Shown piece by piece: positions 1 through 13,000 of a stretch of DNA of 21,663 nt. How positions within the stretch are numbered: position 1 is the stretch's first letter; each line of letters starts with the position of its first letter. Origin of the DNA: Acanthaster planci (lineage: Eukaryota > Echinodermata > Asteroidea > Valvatida > Acanthasteridae); contig NW_019091383.1 in NCBI RefSeq assembly GCF_001949145.1, forward strand, positions 648,354 to 670,016. Reading direction: 5' to 3'. The notes under the pieces are model-generated. The model was not told the DNA's origin, did no database searches, and saw only the letters and a list, made by a program, of their open reading frames with translations. A program made the translations under genes and the position numbers.

Positions 1-3000
1 ATACGTTGGGTAAGGGCAAACCCGTTATATATAATTAACATCTCCCCAACGCAAAAATACATCTTGAAAACACAACTGACTATTAATTTCTTCAAAAAAG
101 AATACTTTAAAAAAAGGGTCCAATCTACCCAATTTAGGGAACATCTAATACTGATTTCAAGGTTTTTCAGTGACTGAAAACCAAAAAGGAAAAATAAGAC
201 CTGTCACCACAATTTTCAAAAACTGAGATATTGGTATTTTTTAATTCAGCAGAAAGAGAGCTTTCCAATGGTATGTACATGGAACACTTAGGGTAAAAGT
301 ATTTAATGTGACAATGTGGCATTATTCTGGCAGCTTTGCATCTTTGTTCCTGACATTTTTTTCAACAATTCAGACCAGGCACGAATAATGCTATTGTCAA
401 AATTGCTGAGAAAATGACATTTTTATATACATGACTCTGTAAAATATTTGGAATTAAATAGAAGACAAGTAACTCTTTCCAAATATTACAAAACCCAAAA
501 TTGACATCTACTTCAATATGACTTTGAACCCTCAAAATAGGAAAGAGCGGGATGTGACTTTACTCTCATTTTGTTGTAACGGGTCACAAATATCATGATA
601 GGGAAAAAGATTCCACAGTTTCTTGGTTACTGCTGATTTATATGTTTGATGAATAAGGTGATACTACACTGTCATGGAAAATCACACTTCTCAAAATTCA
701 AACTGTCCCCAACATTTGAAGCAGGATATGGGACAGAGAGCTCCCCCTCCCTTTGTGTTGGTCATTGTTTGATCAGAATCTCAGTAATTCTTTTCAAATA
801 TCTAGGGGGATGTGTTAGGTAACAATAGTCTAGAGTGTGTATAGGGATTGGAAATGTAGGGTAGTACACTTCCGTCCCATATTTTGCTGGGTATAGTCCC
901 CATCCTTGTAAATTCTTTTATATGTTTATATACATATATGGGATTCAACCTCTGTGAAATCCGAGCATGAATGGTAAAAGGTGCTTTGTAAATACCCAGC
1001 AACATTGTCTGAAGAGGCAGACGCATCTTGTACATGTATGCACAGATCTTCACTCACATGGCAGCCTAGTGTATTGCACAATTCACTTTCGTCTGAATGT
1101 GCACAAACCTATATGATCTTTCTCACATGATGGCTGAGCAGGTGCTCATGCATGGAGTACATAATTGTTAATGAATGTGGTTAGGGTCTACTGCAGTGGG
1201 AGACTTTTGAGGCACTTCGTGGCGGCAAATATACATCTCCCACATGACCAGCCCACTACTGTTTGCGTCATTAATGCACACTTCGGCTCAAGCGTGATGC
1301 AAACGACTGTAGATGGGTCATGTGGGACTAGCATGTTTGCCACAGCCAAGCATCTCAAAGTCTCCTGTTAGATGTGTCAGTTTTGTGAAATTCTATATCA
1401 CGTTCTACACCCTTACCCGGACAATAGCCTTCCTTTCTTCCTATCAGCTGACGGATAGAATTTTACACAGTTCACTGCATCTTTGGATCCTCGGAGCATG
1501 AACAGTGGATCTGGAGGGTGGGGTGGCTGATGAGCCATTAGGCCTACATGCACTTGGCAAAAGTGCATACATGTACCTGGGAAAAAAAGTTGAAGTGGGA
1601 GTCTTGCTGACAGAAAATCAACCAGTTTTACCAAATGTTAAAAACAGAGCTAAATCTAAGAACACACAGTCATGATTGGGTAATACCCGAGGCTCCTCGT
1701 TCCACCTTTGTGATTAATCTAAGCACGTAGGTCGAAGTAACATCTGAACATGGCTACGGATAGTACATGTGGCAACTATCACTTGACCATAGGCAAAGTT
1801 CAAATGACGAAAAAAGATGTTGTACACTACAGCATGACAGGCCAAGTTATACACAGACCATGGTTGAACATGTCGTACCACTCTCTGATCAAGTTAATGC
1901 CCCATGTTAAATTAAAAACGTTCATTCAGACTATCCCCAGAACTTTGGGGTCTGACTAAGTTAGGTAGGCTTGCGGATGCACCTTTTACAAGAAAATATT
2001 TCTTTTATGAGTGTGTGGTCCTGAGAAGAACCGATGGTGGACACTCAACGTTCCAAACAGTATGCTCTGTTTGTCTTCAGGAGGATGAATGGTTGCCTGG
2101 AACTAAGGATGCTGATTTTAAGCGCTGGAGAGGATACTAAGGGTGCACTGAGGTAGAGCGACTTGCTTGATGGTGGATCCGCTGGACTGGAAGACTACTG
2201 AGTGCGCTCAGTGATGTGTGGCAGTGGGGCAGTTGGTGTAGTGGGAGGAACTAGGGACCATGGGTATAGATGACCCATTGGTCTTGGAGGGTATTATGGA
2301 GTGCCAGATGCTGCTGATGTGGAAGCCAACATCTTGGTCTGACGTCCGCCCCACTCCCACGTGGGAGCAGGGGGAGGGGACGTTGAACCCCTGGGGATAC
2401 ATTCAGACATGCCAGAGCAATCTAACCAAAAATGTGATCAACTGACATGAATGCCGTGATGGCACTGACAACCCGAGATCGAAAGATGATATCACATTCA
2501 CCATGTTAGAGACATGAATAAATAAGTGAGGGCGCTATTTGTTCGGAAACTCATTTTCTTGTGATTAAAATTTGTCTTTTTTTTTGCAGCTGAAGCTCTG
2601 TTTATTTCCAAAGTCAACAATTTTTGAAATTTGAAGTGAGGCCAGCATTTGATTCATTGAAATAAGGCACAAATAAGAACAAATATTTTACAAAAAATGA
2701 ATTTTGAGGTTTTGGTTAAAATCTACACTTTTTGTGTACAAAATAATCACAGTTTGCTCTGCGTTTAATACAACTTACAAATATACAAAAATCCTCTCAA
2801 AACATTCCCATTTCAAAAATATTTCTTTGCTTTGCAGGGTCCGATGGAATCCAAATTCATATCAAAATAGTTATGACATCCTTTCCAGAACAGAACAGAG
2901 AAAAAAATTTGAAAAATATTTTAGCCTGCCTCTTTCATTTCTAAGGTTTAAAGTAGGCCTAGGCCTACCAACGTTATTCCTGCATGGTTCAACTACTAGG

Positions 3001-3429
3001 GTAGTATAAACGATAACAGGAGAGTGGCATTCACATGCACCGTCGTTACAAAGCTTCAAAACATCTATACCATTCCTGTATCATACATATTTTGGCAGAA
3101 AAAGCGAAAGCACACACCTCCTCCTTTTTTATACCTTGACTAGCTCAGCTCCGTCATGTTCGAGCGTTTGAAAGTGACCCGGAAGAGAATATGCTTGGGG
3201 ATTTTTACACTTTAACGTAGGGGAAGTAGCTAGTTCATTTTGTTGTCCTTTTCAAAATTTTCATTACAAAGGAATAATATTACAAAAAACAAAAAAAGAA
3301 AAATTATTCGATTTAACACAGACATTTTAGTTTACAAATTACTTAAAAATTTTTTTATAACTTTCACAATAAACCATCCTTATTTAAACCTATACTTACC
3401 AAATTAGACTTAGGCCTACCCGGAATGAA
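1..3429. other. Upstream intergenic sequence without a supportable gene
   Basis: No open frame here exceeds about 100 codons and none shows a recognisable domain or a convincing splice-linked partner. The first 700 bases are AT-rich. The part from about 2040 to 2440 is richer in G+C and open on both strands for about 60 codons, but those frames are low in complexity and match no family I know. A double TAGGCCTA-type word occurs near 2955. This could hold regulatory DNA of the WD40 gene or old repeats, but nothing visible assigns it. Confidence 0.5.
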
Positions 3430-3864
3430 CTGACCCTAAAGGTCAAGAGGATAGTAGCAGCGGCAACGTTGCTAAGCGGAACTCTTTTTGCGATTTTTTG
3501 CCCTGAAAATTGCCCTAAAATACATGTATATCACATTACCTACGAAAATACAGATGTTCAGAATCAATTCATTGTTAATTTGTCATTGTCACGGCATAGT
3601 GGCAAATTCGAAAGAAAGGGAATCGGTTTTCTCGTGGAGGCCTCACGACAAGAAAAGGTAGACTTTTGCTGCGATTCTGTGTGTGGCATGTACCACGGTT
3701 TCACCACATACGCGCTGACTTCTGCATGTCGTGCTAACTCAGAAACCGAAGAATTCAGGTCTCGGTTCGTTCGTCCCCGTTTTCTCATATTTCCTCCCGT
3801 AACTGTATATTGTCAAGCCTGACAAGTAAATAAATAACCAGTTGAGGCTTCTCAAGTTGTTACC
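3430..3864 (+). promoter_or_regulatory. Probable promoter and 5' UTR of the WD40 gene
   Basis: CpG dinucleotides are frequent from about 3457 to 3790, while the flanking DNA is AT-rich and poor in CpG. The stretch runs directly into the first coding exon. An in-frame TAA at 3835-3837 precedes the ATG at 3865 with no other ATG between them in that frame, so this sequence is non-coding for the WD40 protein. I cannot place the transcription start. No clear TATA box is seen; a T-rich stretch with TATA near 3130 lies too far out to judge. Whether the whole stretch is transcribed leader is inference. Confidence 0.4.
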
Positions 3865-4070
3865 ATGTACGCTCTCAGTTTGGCTGGTGTATCGGGGGCC
3901 GGTGTGGCTCGGCATATGAAACCAACACTCAGCCCCGATGTACTGTCGTCTAAGAGCTCCACACCACGGAGCATGATGAGTGTCGTACCGCCGACTGGGG
4001 ACTTCGAGGAACCCCAGGCACCACCACGGAATCCGGTGGCTGAGGGTAATTTGCGACTGCTCCATACAGT
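3865..4070 (+). CDS. WD40 gene coding exon 1
   Basis: Encodes residues 1-68 and two bases of codon 69. The segment is rich in Ser and Pro (for example VVPPTGDFEEPQAPP) and is expected to be disordered, ending in LRLLHT, which begins the first blade. The donor is a strong GTGAGT at 4071. Codon 69 is completed by the first base of exon 2 to give Val. The next Met, at codon 18, is a possible alternative start, but the codon 1 context is good. Confidence 0.85.
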
Positions 4071-7000
4071 GTGAGTAGTACGTTCTAATTTTTGGCTTCA
4101 AATACTTCTATATTTTAGTATTTTATTTATATTTATTTACTCCATACACAACTTGATGAGGTGTGGCAGGTCTTTGGCCACAGTGATTGTTATCGCTTTT
4201 GCCTCTCTCATGCCCATCTGATATGTGATAAAAAGAATTGGCATGAATAAATAATAATAATAATAATAATAATATTTACACAAAAACTTGTCTGCATTAA
4301 AGGTAAAGAGTCCCATATAGGCCTTAGGACAAAACTAATTTTCTCTTACATACTTTAAAATGTTAGGCAACCAGGGGTTAGAAAGCCGTAACGTCCTAAA
4401 ACGAGAAATTTAGCCAAAAAATTCCAAAGTGAATTACCTTCACTATAAAAAATATATCAAATTTACTTATTTTTTTATAGCAGACAATAATCATGCATTA
4501 TTTCAAACGAAGTGGCTATTGTTATGGCAGCCGTAACTCATCTCCCATTTTCTATCATTACGGCACTGAACTGCGCAAGTGCGATGATGTAGCTGATCAT
4601 CACGATACTTTATAAAATTTTCCATGCTTGTGGCCAAGTGGTTAAGGGGAAAGGTTTTGAACCATTGATGTGTAAATTCAATTCCGCCTTTGGACCATTT
4701 TATTTTTGTTGCCTAAATTTCATGTTTTATACTGGTTTCAAATTTTATATGCCTAAGCAGGAATCTTTTTTCTTTTCTCATTGGAAGCTTTGGAGGATTT
4801 TTTTTTAAGGGAAATAAAGTCCGAAATCTGCACTTAAGTTGGCGCGCTTGCGCAGTTGCAGTGCTATAACAATAGAAAATGGCAGATGCATTACGGCTGC
4901 CGTAACAATAGCCATGGCATATTCCAAAGCAATAAAATGAATATGGGACTAACTTCTTGCAGGCTTGATGATGAAACTTGTAATGCAGACATTATTTATT
5001 TTCACTTGCAGTTGGCCATCAGAAAGTAGCATGTGCTAGAAAGTCAAATTTAGCTCTGAAAAGGTTGAAGCATTTAGGTCGCACTTACAATTTTTCAGAC
5101 CAGTCTCATAGGAATTTTGCTCATGGCGTCAAGTTACTGGCCTATCTGGCTATGGAACTCTCTCCAACACAACTTGTAACATCTGAAGTAGTGGTTTAAC
5201 TTGTGCATTTTGTGGTCTGAGTTATTTACATGTAAGATAATTTCTGGGGTTAAAACCAAGTTACATGAACAACCATTTGTCATTTTTGTATTTTTCAAAT
5301 TCAAAGTTACAATGATTTTTTCTCATTGAGGCTCAATTGAATTTCATTCAACCTTTAAAATTGATAACAGTGAGACAGGTTTTGGTTTATGTGATTATGG
5401 AATACTGGTAAAAGTTTATATTTGATAATGTGAATTTCTTCAAATGTTCAAAGCTCAAACTTTTCAGTACAACTGGAAATCTTCCAGTGTGGCTTATTTG
5501 GTAACCACACCATTTGTTCCATGTACACTTGTGTTGTATGACAGGACTAAGTGGAAAACGACTTCTACCCAAGCACTCCTCCCAATTTTAATTGTTTTTC
5601 TAATTTGTTGTGAAATTTTCAGAGGAAGATGTCATGCATTAAAAGTATGCCCTGCCCATGTATTCAAGTTTACCTCTATTCTAGCCCGTTCCTTCTTCGT
5701 AACTGGTAGATCTGCTCCTGCCTTATTTGTGTTTACATCTGTGAGTTGAGACATTCCTTTTATAACTCCAACCTTTTGATTTTCACAAACCCTGCTAAGA
5801 TGATCAGTGAGTCCAAGTGCCATTTTATAATTATGACAGTGAACTTAAACAAATCAAAAATCTTGATTTCTTGATGTTGTTCATTACCTGTAATGGTGTA
5901 GGGCCTACTTAATAAATGAATTGGTGGAAATTCCCACTTGGCGTGAAATGCACACCTGGTCATTCTATAAATTTGGAGTCCAAAATGTATTTTTGTATCC
6001 CTGTTACACCTGACATGTAAAACTTAACATGTAAATATCACTGAAATTGATTTCAAATTATTTCAGTTTGTTGGGCAGGTAATCTGCATTAATTCATCGT
6101 TCTCGGAAATTAGAGAATGAACTTACAAATCATGTCAGATGTGACAGGGGACACAAAAAAATTGGATCCCAAATTTGCAGAATGACGTCCCATAAACATG
6201 TACAAGTAGGATGGGTTACTACATGTATATTATTGTGGTTGGTTTTCCCAATCAAAATAAAGATTGCCCACTCACCTTCCTGAATTATTCTATCCTTGCT
6301 GTTGTTTAACTTGTACTATTTAACTTGATTCATAAAATTGTATTTGTGGTTCAATTTCTTTTCCACTACGATAGCTTAAAAAATCTCTTTGCACACCGTA
6401 TGCAAGCGGAGGTGGAGTCTCTATTATCGCAGTATCAAGAAATAGCTTCTGTGGTGACCTTTAAAGAACTTTGTTTATGAATAATAAAGATAAAAAGAAT
6501 AATTTTAGCCTCACTTTGTGATGCAGTACAGTTCCATTTTACTTGTAATTAACTCCATTTTTTTCAGTCTTCTCCTTAAAGATGCCAAACGCTGGGAGAA
6601 TGAGATGGGAACAGTTGCACTGCATCACCTTATACTTTTAATCCGGAAAGGAAAGACTTCATTTTTTTCATCAGAACTTGTTTACCCCAATCTTATGAGA
6701 CAGCAACAACTTTGACATTCATCTCGTTACTTAAATTGGTGTTTTACCGAAGGAATAAGAAATATGTGGGTATTGTAAATTTTAAGTTTTTGGTGGACTC
6801 ATTCTTTAATTGATGTCTGAAACAACTGTTCAAAATGTCTTCTGTCTGAGTTCTCATTCTCCTAGAGTTATAGCCATCTCATTAAATGTAAATTATTTTA
6901 TTCAAAATTCATTTTACAAACTCTAAATGTCCTTTGTAAATTCTTCAACTTGTATTAGAAAGCAAAAAAAATGGGGATAATAATGCAGGGTTTTCCCTTA

Positions 7001-10000
7001 ACTTTTTTTTTCACTGGCCATCCGGACCAGTAATGTAGACTTTTCACTAGTCCGCCAGCATTTTCACTGGTCCGCATCCTTCCCCCTTAATTTTTAAGGT
7101 AATTTTTTGTCTGTTTTTGTCTGCACAGAACTGTTTATCATACTACACGTTTTTATTTGGATTAAATGGGTACACAGAACAGCCGATCCAGACTTCGTTT
7201 GGGCTTTATTTTTTACTGTAGACTAGCTAACGACGCCGTCCGATTTCATGCGGTCGGTATTGTTTTTGCTTCACTAGACAGTCGGACTACCCAGATGACG
7301 GGTTTGACTGGTCCGCCGCGGTTTTTACTAGAATTTGTCTAGCGGACCAGCACTAAGGTCGAACCCTGTAATGTCTACATAATTATTCGCTAATGGCCCC
7401 AAGGATGGAGGGTAAAAGTATGATTGATACAAGTCTATTGTAATGGAGATTGGGGCACGCTTTACACACGCAAAGAGTTTTTCAGCGCAGGAGCCCTTAT
7501 TTTGACTCCCCCAAAAAGGGCATTTTCACAGTTAAAATGTGCCTTTAGGCACCTTTTGGCCATTTCAAAATTGACATGGGAACCCAGCAACGGATATCCA
7601 AGGGCAGGGTGGTGTTAGAAATACATGTAACTGTTAGAGGGATAGACGGTAGGTAATGATGAACACGGTCAAGGAGACTTTACAAATTTTGGAAAAAGTA
7701 CATGTACATCTTTTATCAAAAATTGTCAAAACTAACGGAAACATGCAGAATTTTTCTCTCTGTTGTAATAAAACTTATTCTAAGACCATAAATTATTGAT
7801 TAACTGGACAAATATTGCTGATTGGGAACTCACTGGCAGCGTAAAATTCAAAATTTCTGATACCGCGATGATAGAGTTACCGTGAAAATATAGGAACCAA
7901 GTATACTTCATGTGTACTTTAAATTGAAATTGGAATTTTTCATTGACAATGAAATTCAGTCTGACTTATATCATGTTATAAACTCACACTATCAGTAGTC
8001 TGAGATGGAGTCCCCATGAAATTGAATGTACATACATGTATACTGGTTCTCAATGTCCATTGGCACTTACATAGACTGTACCTTACGATTGTGTAATGGC
8101 TTAACCCCCTTGGATAACTCTGAAGACTCTTCCAGGCTACAGTTCACTGGTTGATGGAAATTTATGCATTCACAGACCAAAATAATAGCCAGACTGCCGT
8201 GTTTACTTTGACCAGACAGGAACGTGTTCAGCTCACTCAAGTCTTATCTGAGACTAACTCTGGTGTATACATGTAGCTTGGCCAGGATGATACGTAAACA
8301 AAGGCATTCGTCATCAAATTAAGTGGATAATTTCAGCTTCATGCTCAGCTGACAGGGTGGAATAGTGTTGCAACTGGGTGTAAATTACTAGGTGTTGAAT
8401 ACGGATAAAACTACTTGAAGTTCTTGCTTCAAAGGGTGACAGCAGTGTTGGCCAGCTCCTACACGTAGTCATTCTCTTGTGACCGAATTCTTTGTGTGGT
8501 CTGTCTTTCACAGATTTGGTGTCTTCTCAAATTACAGACTATGTCTGTTGTGTTAACTTTCTCTCAAGTTCTCTAACTTTCAATTACATGCACAGGTGCT
8601 ATTTATTCCAGTGTTGTAAGGGCCTTAATTGACCAGCAGGCTGCACGTATTTTATTCCCTGGTCACTTTCACCTGCCTAATAATATTGAAGGACCGTTGC
8701 CTTGGACAGGTCAACATGATAGAGTTACAGTCCTACAGGATCCAAAGTCTATAAGGCAAGGGTGTAGTTGTCTGTTTTACATTTAATAGGCATTAACTGC
8801 AAATTTAACATTACATGTATATGTACATGCAGTTACCAACTGAAACATTGAGAATACAAATTCTAGACTTAATTCATCAAGATAAATTCGTCAAGAATAA
8901 AAATTCCAGAGAATGAAATGCACTTTTTTTTCTGAGACTGTCAATCCATCAACAGAATCAACTGTTAAAAAACTTCAGAGCAATATGTTAGCAGTCAGAG
9001 GCTTGAGGATTTTCATTATTGTATTATTCAGTATTTACATGTACAGTAATAAACGTTAACAAACTTGTGCCGTGACCGTGTCCCAGTTGTTCAATATTTG
9101 CCTGATTTTTTTGTCATCACAGATCCGCCTTTTTAATTTCTTTCTTGTGCTGCAGGATAAGAGATACATGTAATAGGTTTGATGAACAGAACGTGGCACT
9201 GACAATCAAGAAGAGATTTCCATGGCCCTGTATTTACTCAGTTTGATTGAGTTGAGCCTTGCAAATGCTCGACAAATTGTATTATAAGATTGCCTTGTCA
9301 TGGATCAGGTGGGGTCACTCTGATTTCTTTGTGTTCAAAAGTTAATCAAGAAACCAGAACATTATTTTGAGTTCTGAAAATGGATGTCAATTGATCGGAG
9401 CCAAGTGTCAGCGTCAAACTTGTCTGGTTTTCAGAGGTGTGTCATAAACAAGTAATGTTGGCCTTGGTTGAAGTGTTACACAGTGAAGTATGTTGAAGTC
9501 CCGAATCCACAGAATTAAGTGCTAATTGTTTGAATTTCAAACACTTTGAAAAGTCAAGCAAGGCTTTATAACTGATCGCAAATATATTTGATCTTTTCAA
9601 CACAAACCCTGAAGCCTTTACAGAATTTGACACCATAGTGACAGCACCCATTCCACCAAATTTGTCTGCCTTTTCCTTAGTTCAATTTTGTCTTCAAACA
9701 GGGAAAAAAACCTATTCGCAGCTCAAACGTTTTCAAGTGACTTATACTTGCCATTAATGGAAACCTCATGAGAAAAGCGTGAAAAATGTTTCGAAAAATC
9801 CACTTAATTCCTTTTTATACGTTGTGTGTTATGTAGTAGATGTCAGCTGAAAATGACTGATCAACGTTTTCTGTTTAATGGAAGATACTGGCACCAAATC
9901 CAACCTGTTGTGAATGGACAAATGTTGAGCATAATCTGAGATTAATTTCACGTTTGTCAAAAATCTTTTGATATAATTATGGAAAGAAGTTGATTTCAGA

Positions 10001-13000
10001 GGAGGAATTTCATCAGTCTGTGTTGGCCTTAGATTTCTTCCACATCCATCCACCAATCTGTAGCCTCAACCCGGCTAAAATAGCCTAAATACAACATTAG
10101 ATATCAGCAATAAGAACTTTTTGAACTTATTTTCTTGATTTTTTTGGCGATGAATGCAAAGTAACAGGGTACAGTGTGTGACTGCATATGGTGCCAAGGC
10201 TCGTATTGATCCACTGTTGCGTATCGTCGTAGTCAGCCGGGTTTTCATGTCAGCTGTGCTGAATTTTGTCATATTTAGCAGGTTGCCACAGAACGATTTT
10301 CAGTGTTGCTGTTTTTCCCCTCATCTGATTTTGTACAGAGAGTGTACCCAGGATGTGATGTGCTGTTGTTACAACGATGACGGTACGTTGCTGGCAGTTG
10401 GATGTGTGGACGGCAGCATAAAGGTACGGTTGAGAATGAGACCCTCTTGAGACTCGAGTGGAGTCACTAAAGTAAAACAGCAGGTACATGTAGACTCCGG
10501 TTATCATCAATGGCACCACTCAATGACCCTTAACTGTACCCCCAAAAAGGTTGAACTTTTGCCAAATTGTTTTCAGAGGTAGAAAATATGCGGGGTAATC
10601 TGTTCAAATACCCCATGTGCACAACGTCAACTACAATGTAGCTGTTGAAAACTCGCAGTGTGGCTACACGTAGAAGGAGCAGTACGCACTCTGTTTTCTT
10701 AGTGGTGTGAAGCAGACAACTGGCTAGGTACGTTTATAGCGCAGCATTTTGGCTGGCAGTCACAGTTGTGCTAAATTTGGTTCTGTGATGTGCTGAGCAT
10801 CATCTTAAAGCCCCGTCAGAGTCATTCATGTCCAGTCTGGCTGCTTTACAAATATTTTCAAATCTTTACTGCATCAGGCCTGTCAAAATTATACATGTGC
10901 CTCAGTACTTGGGCAGTTAGGACTGCACAACCTATCAAGTATTACTTAACATGATAAATGTACCTGTTCTCCACATTTGATTCAGCCCAAACAATGCACT
11001 GTATTTGTTTTTTGAAAAATGTGTAATTTTGCAGGAAGGGTCTGAGTTAAAATACTCCAAGGGTTTTAGAACTGAGAGAATAACATACCTACATTTACCT
11101 AGATATTGATTTCACGTGTTCATTTCTCCAACTGTTTAACTTTGGTGAAGCGAAACCTCATAACCAAGGGGCAAAATATTTGGTGGGAATGCGGAACTGT
11201 TTCTGCAGCTGTGTTGAAGTATGGTCCATTGATTAATTGGTTGTTCAGTTTGAGTCCCACCACGTTCACTCTGACACGGTGCTATTTACTCACCGAGGTG
11301 AGACATTTCAGTCATTGGTAATGATCAATTCCTCAACCCCCCCCCAAAAAAGTAGAGGGACAGATTGTCGGTAAATATTTACATTGCTCTGTTTGATCAG
11401 CAGAAACACATTAAAATCACACAGACATGGAATGGACTGTAAACTTAGATCCTTGCTAATGTACATGGATTGGTTTGCGCATCCTGTCAGATATGAAAAT
11501 GGACTTTGCTTTTTCATGTTGAAATAATGTTCACTGGAAATGGATCGTCCAAATGGCAAGTGACAAAGATTTTAGTCAGCTTCGGGAGTTGTAGATGCAT
11601 GTAATTATTTTTTAAATTTTTAGTATTGTTGTAGCCTCGGTTCGAGGCTGTTTGGGAGTTATTTTATAGCTCATGTAAGCTTACATGTATATCAAACTTT
11701 TGCTCCAGTCCAAACATTTCGTACATGCAGCAATCACCATGAATTTTAATAAATATTCATAGTTCATGTCTGAATTGACAAGTTGATACCAACTTTATGT
11801 TACAGACGAGAAGAATAAAGCCTGTAATCAAGCCTGTTAATCATACATATGCATGAGTAGCATACAGGAAGGTGGGGCCAGAATAAACAATTAGGGAAGG
11901 GTGGACACTACTATTACAGGGAAGAGGGGGGTACGCCTAAAACGGAAGGACAGACTACGAAGTACATGTACATAAAAAAAACTCAACTACACGTATATGT
12001 AATCTTCTACTCCTCTGCACATGTTTTTATTAACACCTGAATATTCATGCAGTACAATCCCTTCTCCAACAGGTTTATTCATCGGATACAGGTGCAGCCC
12101 TGTACAACCTGATAGACCAGGAGACACAGGATGCCCACCTGCCATGCACTAGCCTTGTCTTCAGGCCGTACGTGGAGGGCGACAAGTCCCTCAACCTACT
12201 GCTTGCCACATGTAAGAACCATAAGCAAGAATCCCGTGAAAAGAAAGTACTCTAACTATTAAAACAATGACAAGATTTGATCTATTCCCACCAGTGCCAG
12301 TACAATAAGTACAGTACATGCGTGTTGGTATTGGCGTGGCCTGTAAATTATCGCCAATACTACACAAAAGATGTGTCCCAGTACAGTGTCTCACGTAGTG
12401 ACTCGTCCTTGATGGGCCGGGTGTGATCTAAAACTGGAAGTTTTGAAAATGGGGGGGTCGGAAATGACACGTGTGGGCAGAGTTGGGGGCACTGTTTCAA
12501 TTTGTGTGAACCTACATAGTTTCATTTAGCTGTGTCGATTCGGAAGATAAGACACCGCAGTTAAAGTCAGGGCAGACAGACAATTTTGCACTCCAAGATG
12601 ACGCCCTGGGTAGGCATTCAGTGGGTCAGATTGGCAAATTAGGACCGAGTTGTGATATTTCTCTGCCCCCATATTGTTTTCATTTATCACAGAATAGGTG
12701 AAATATCCTGTTTGTCCCCACAACTATGGAATGACTTTGTGTGTCTGTATTTGCGCATGGTATTTCCAGATGTCATCACTTTGACGATTGGATCGCAGAT
12801 GCAGCTTGGTACCAATTGAGTCATTTTGCTTCTTCATTCTCATACCAGATGCAAGTGGAATGGTCAAACTGTGGCACATTGCCACTGGAGATTGCCTCCA
12901 CACGACTCACGAGACCAGACAGACGCTGACTGTGGCCTACAACAAGGACACGTCCATCTACATCACGGCAGGCTCAGACGAGAAGATCAACGTGTACGAC

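Larger units (their letters stand above)
4071..10338 (+). other. Intron 1 (6.3 kb)
   Basis: Runs from GTGAGT at 4071 to a GTACAG acceptor ending at 10338. It holds a microsatellite, a foldback element and a hAT-like MITE, annotated separately. The segments 4991-6980 and 7374-10338 show no coding pattern that I can support: the open frames are short, lack domain signatures and are not flanked by consistent splice sites. Its size compared with the other introns (0.17-1.6 kb) fits a first intron that has gained insertions. Confidence 0.8.

Noticed and set aside
2208-2445. G+C-rich stretch open on both strands
   Set aside because: The frames are short and match no family I know; there is no splice context or retroelement motif to support a gene.
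3463-3478. Possible RFX X-box near the gene start
   Set aside because: The half sites GGCAAC and GTTGCT stand in the reverse order from a true X-box, and the spacing and right-half bases fail the consensus.
3739-4101. 120-codon minus-strand open frame overlapping exon 1
   Set aside because: It is antisense to the supported first exon, shows no domain, and its openness is explained by the base bias of the CpG-rich block and the coding sequence opposite.
5632-5823. Minus-strand open frame of 63 codons in intron 1 with a good start context
   Set aside because: The composition looks protein-like, but there is no recognisable domain, no convincing linked exon, and the length is within chance for this window.
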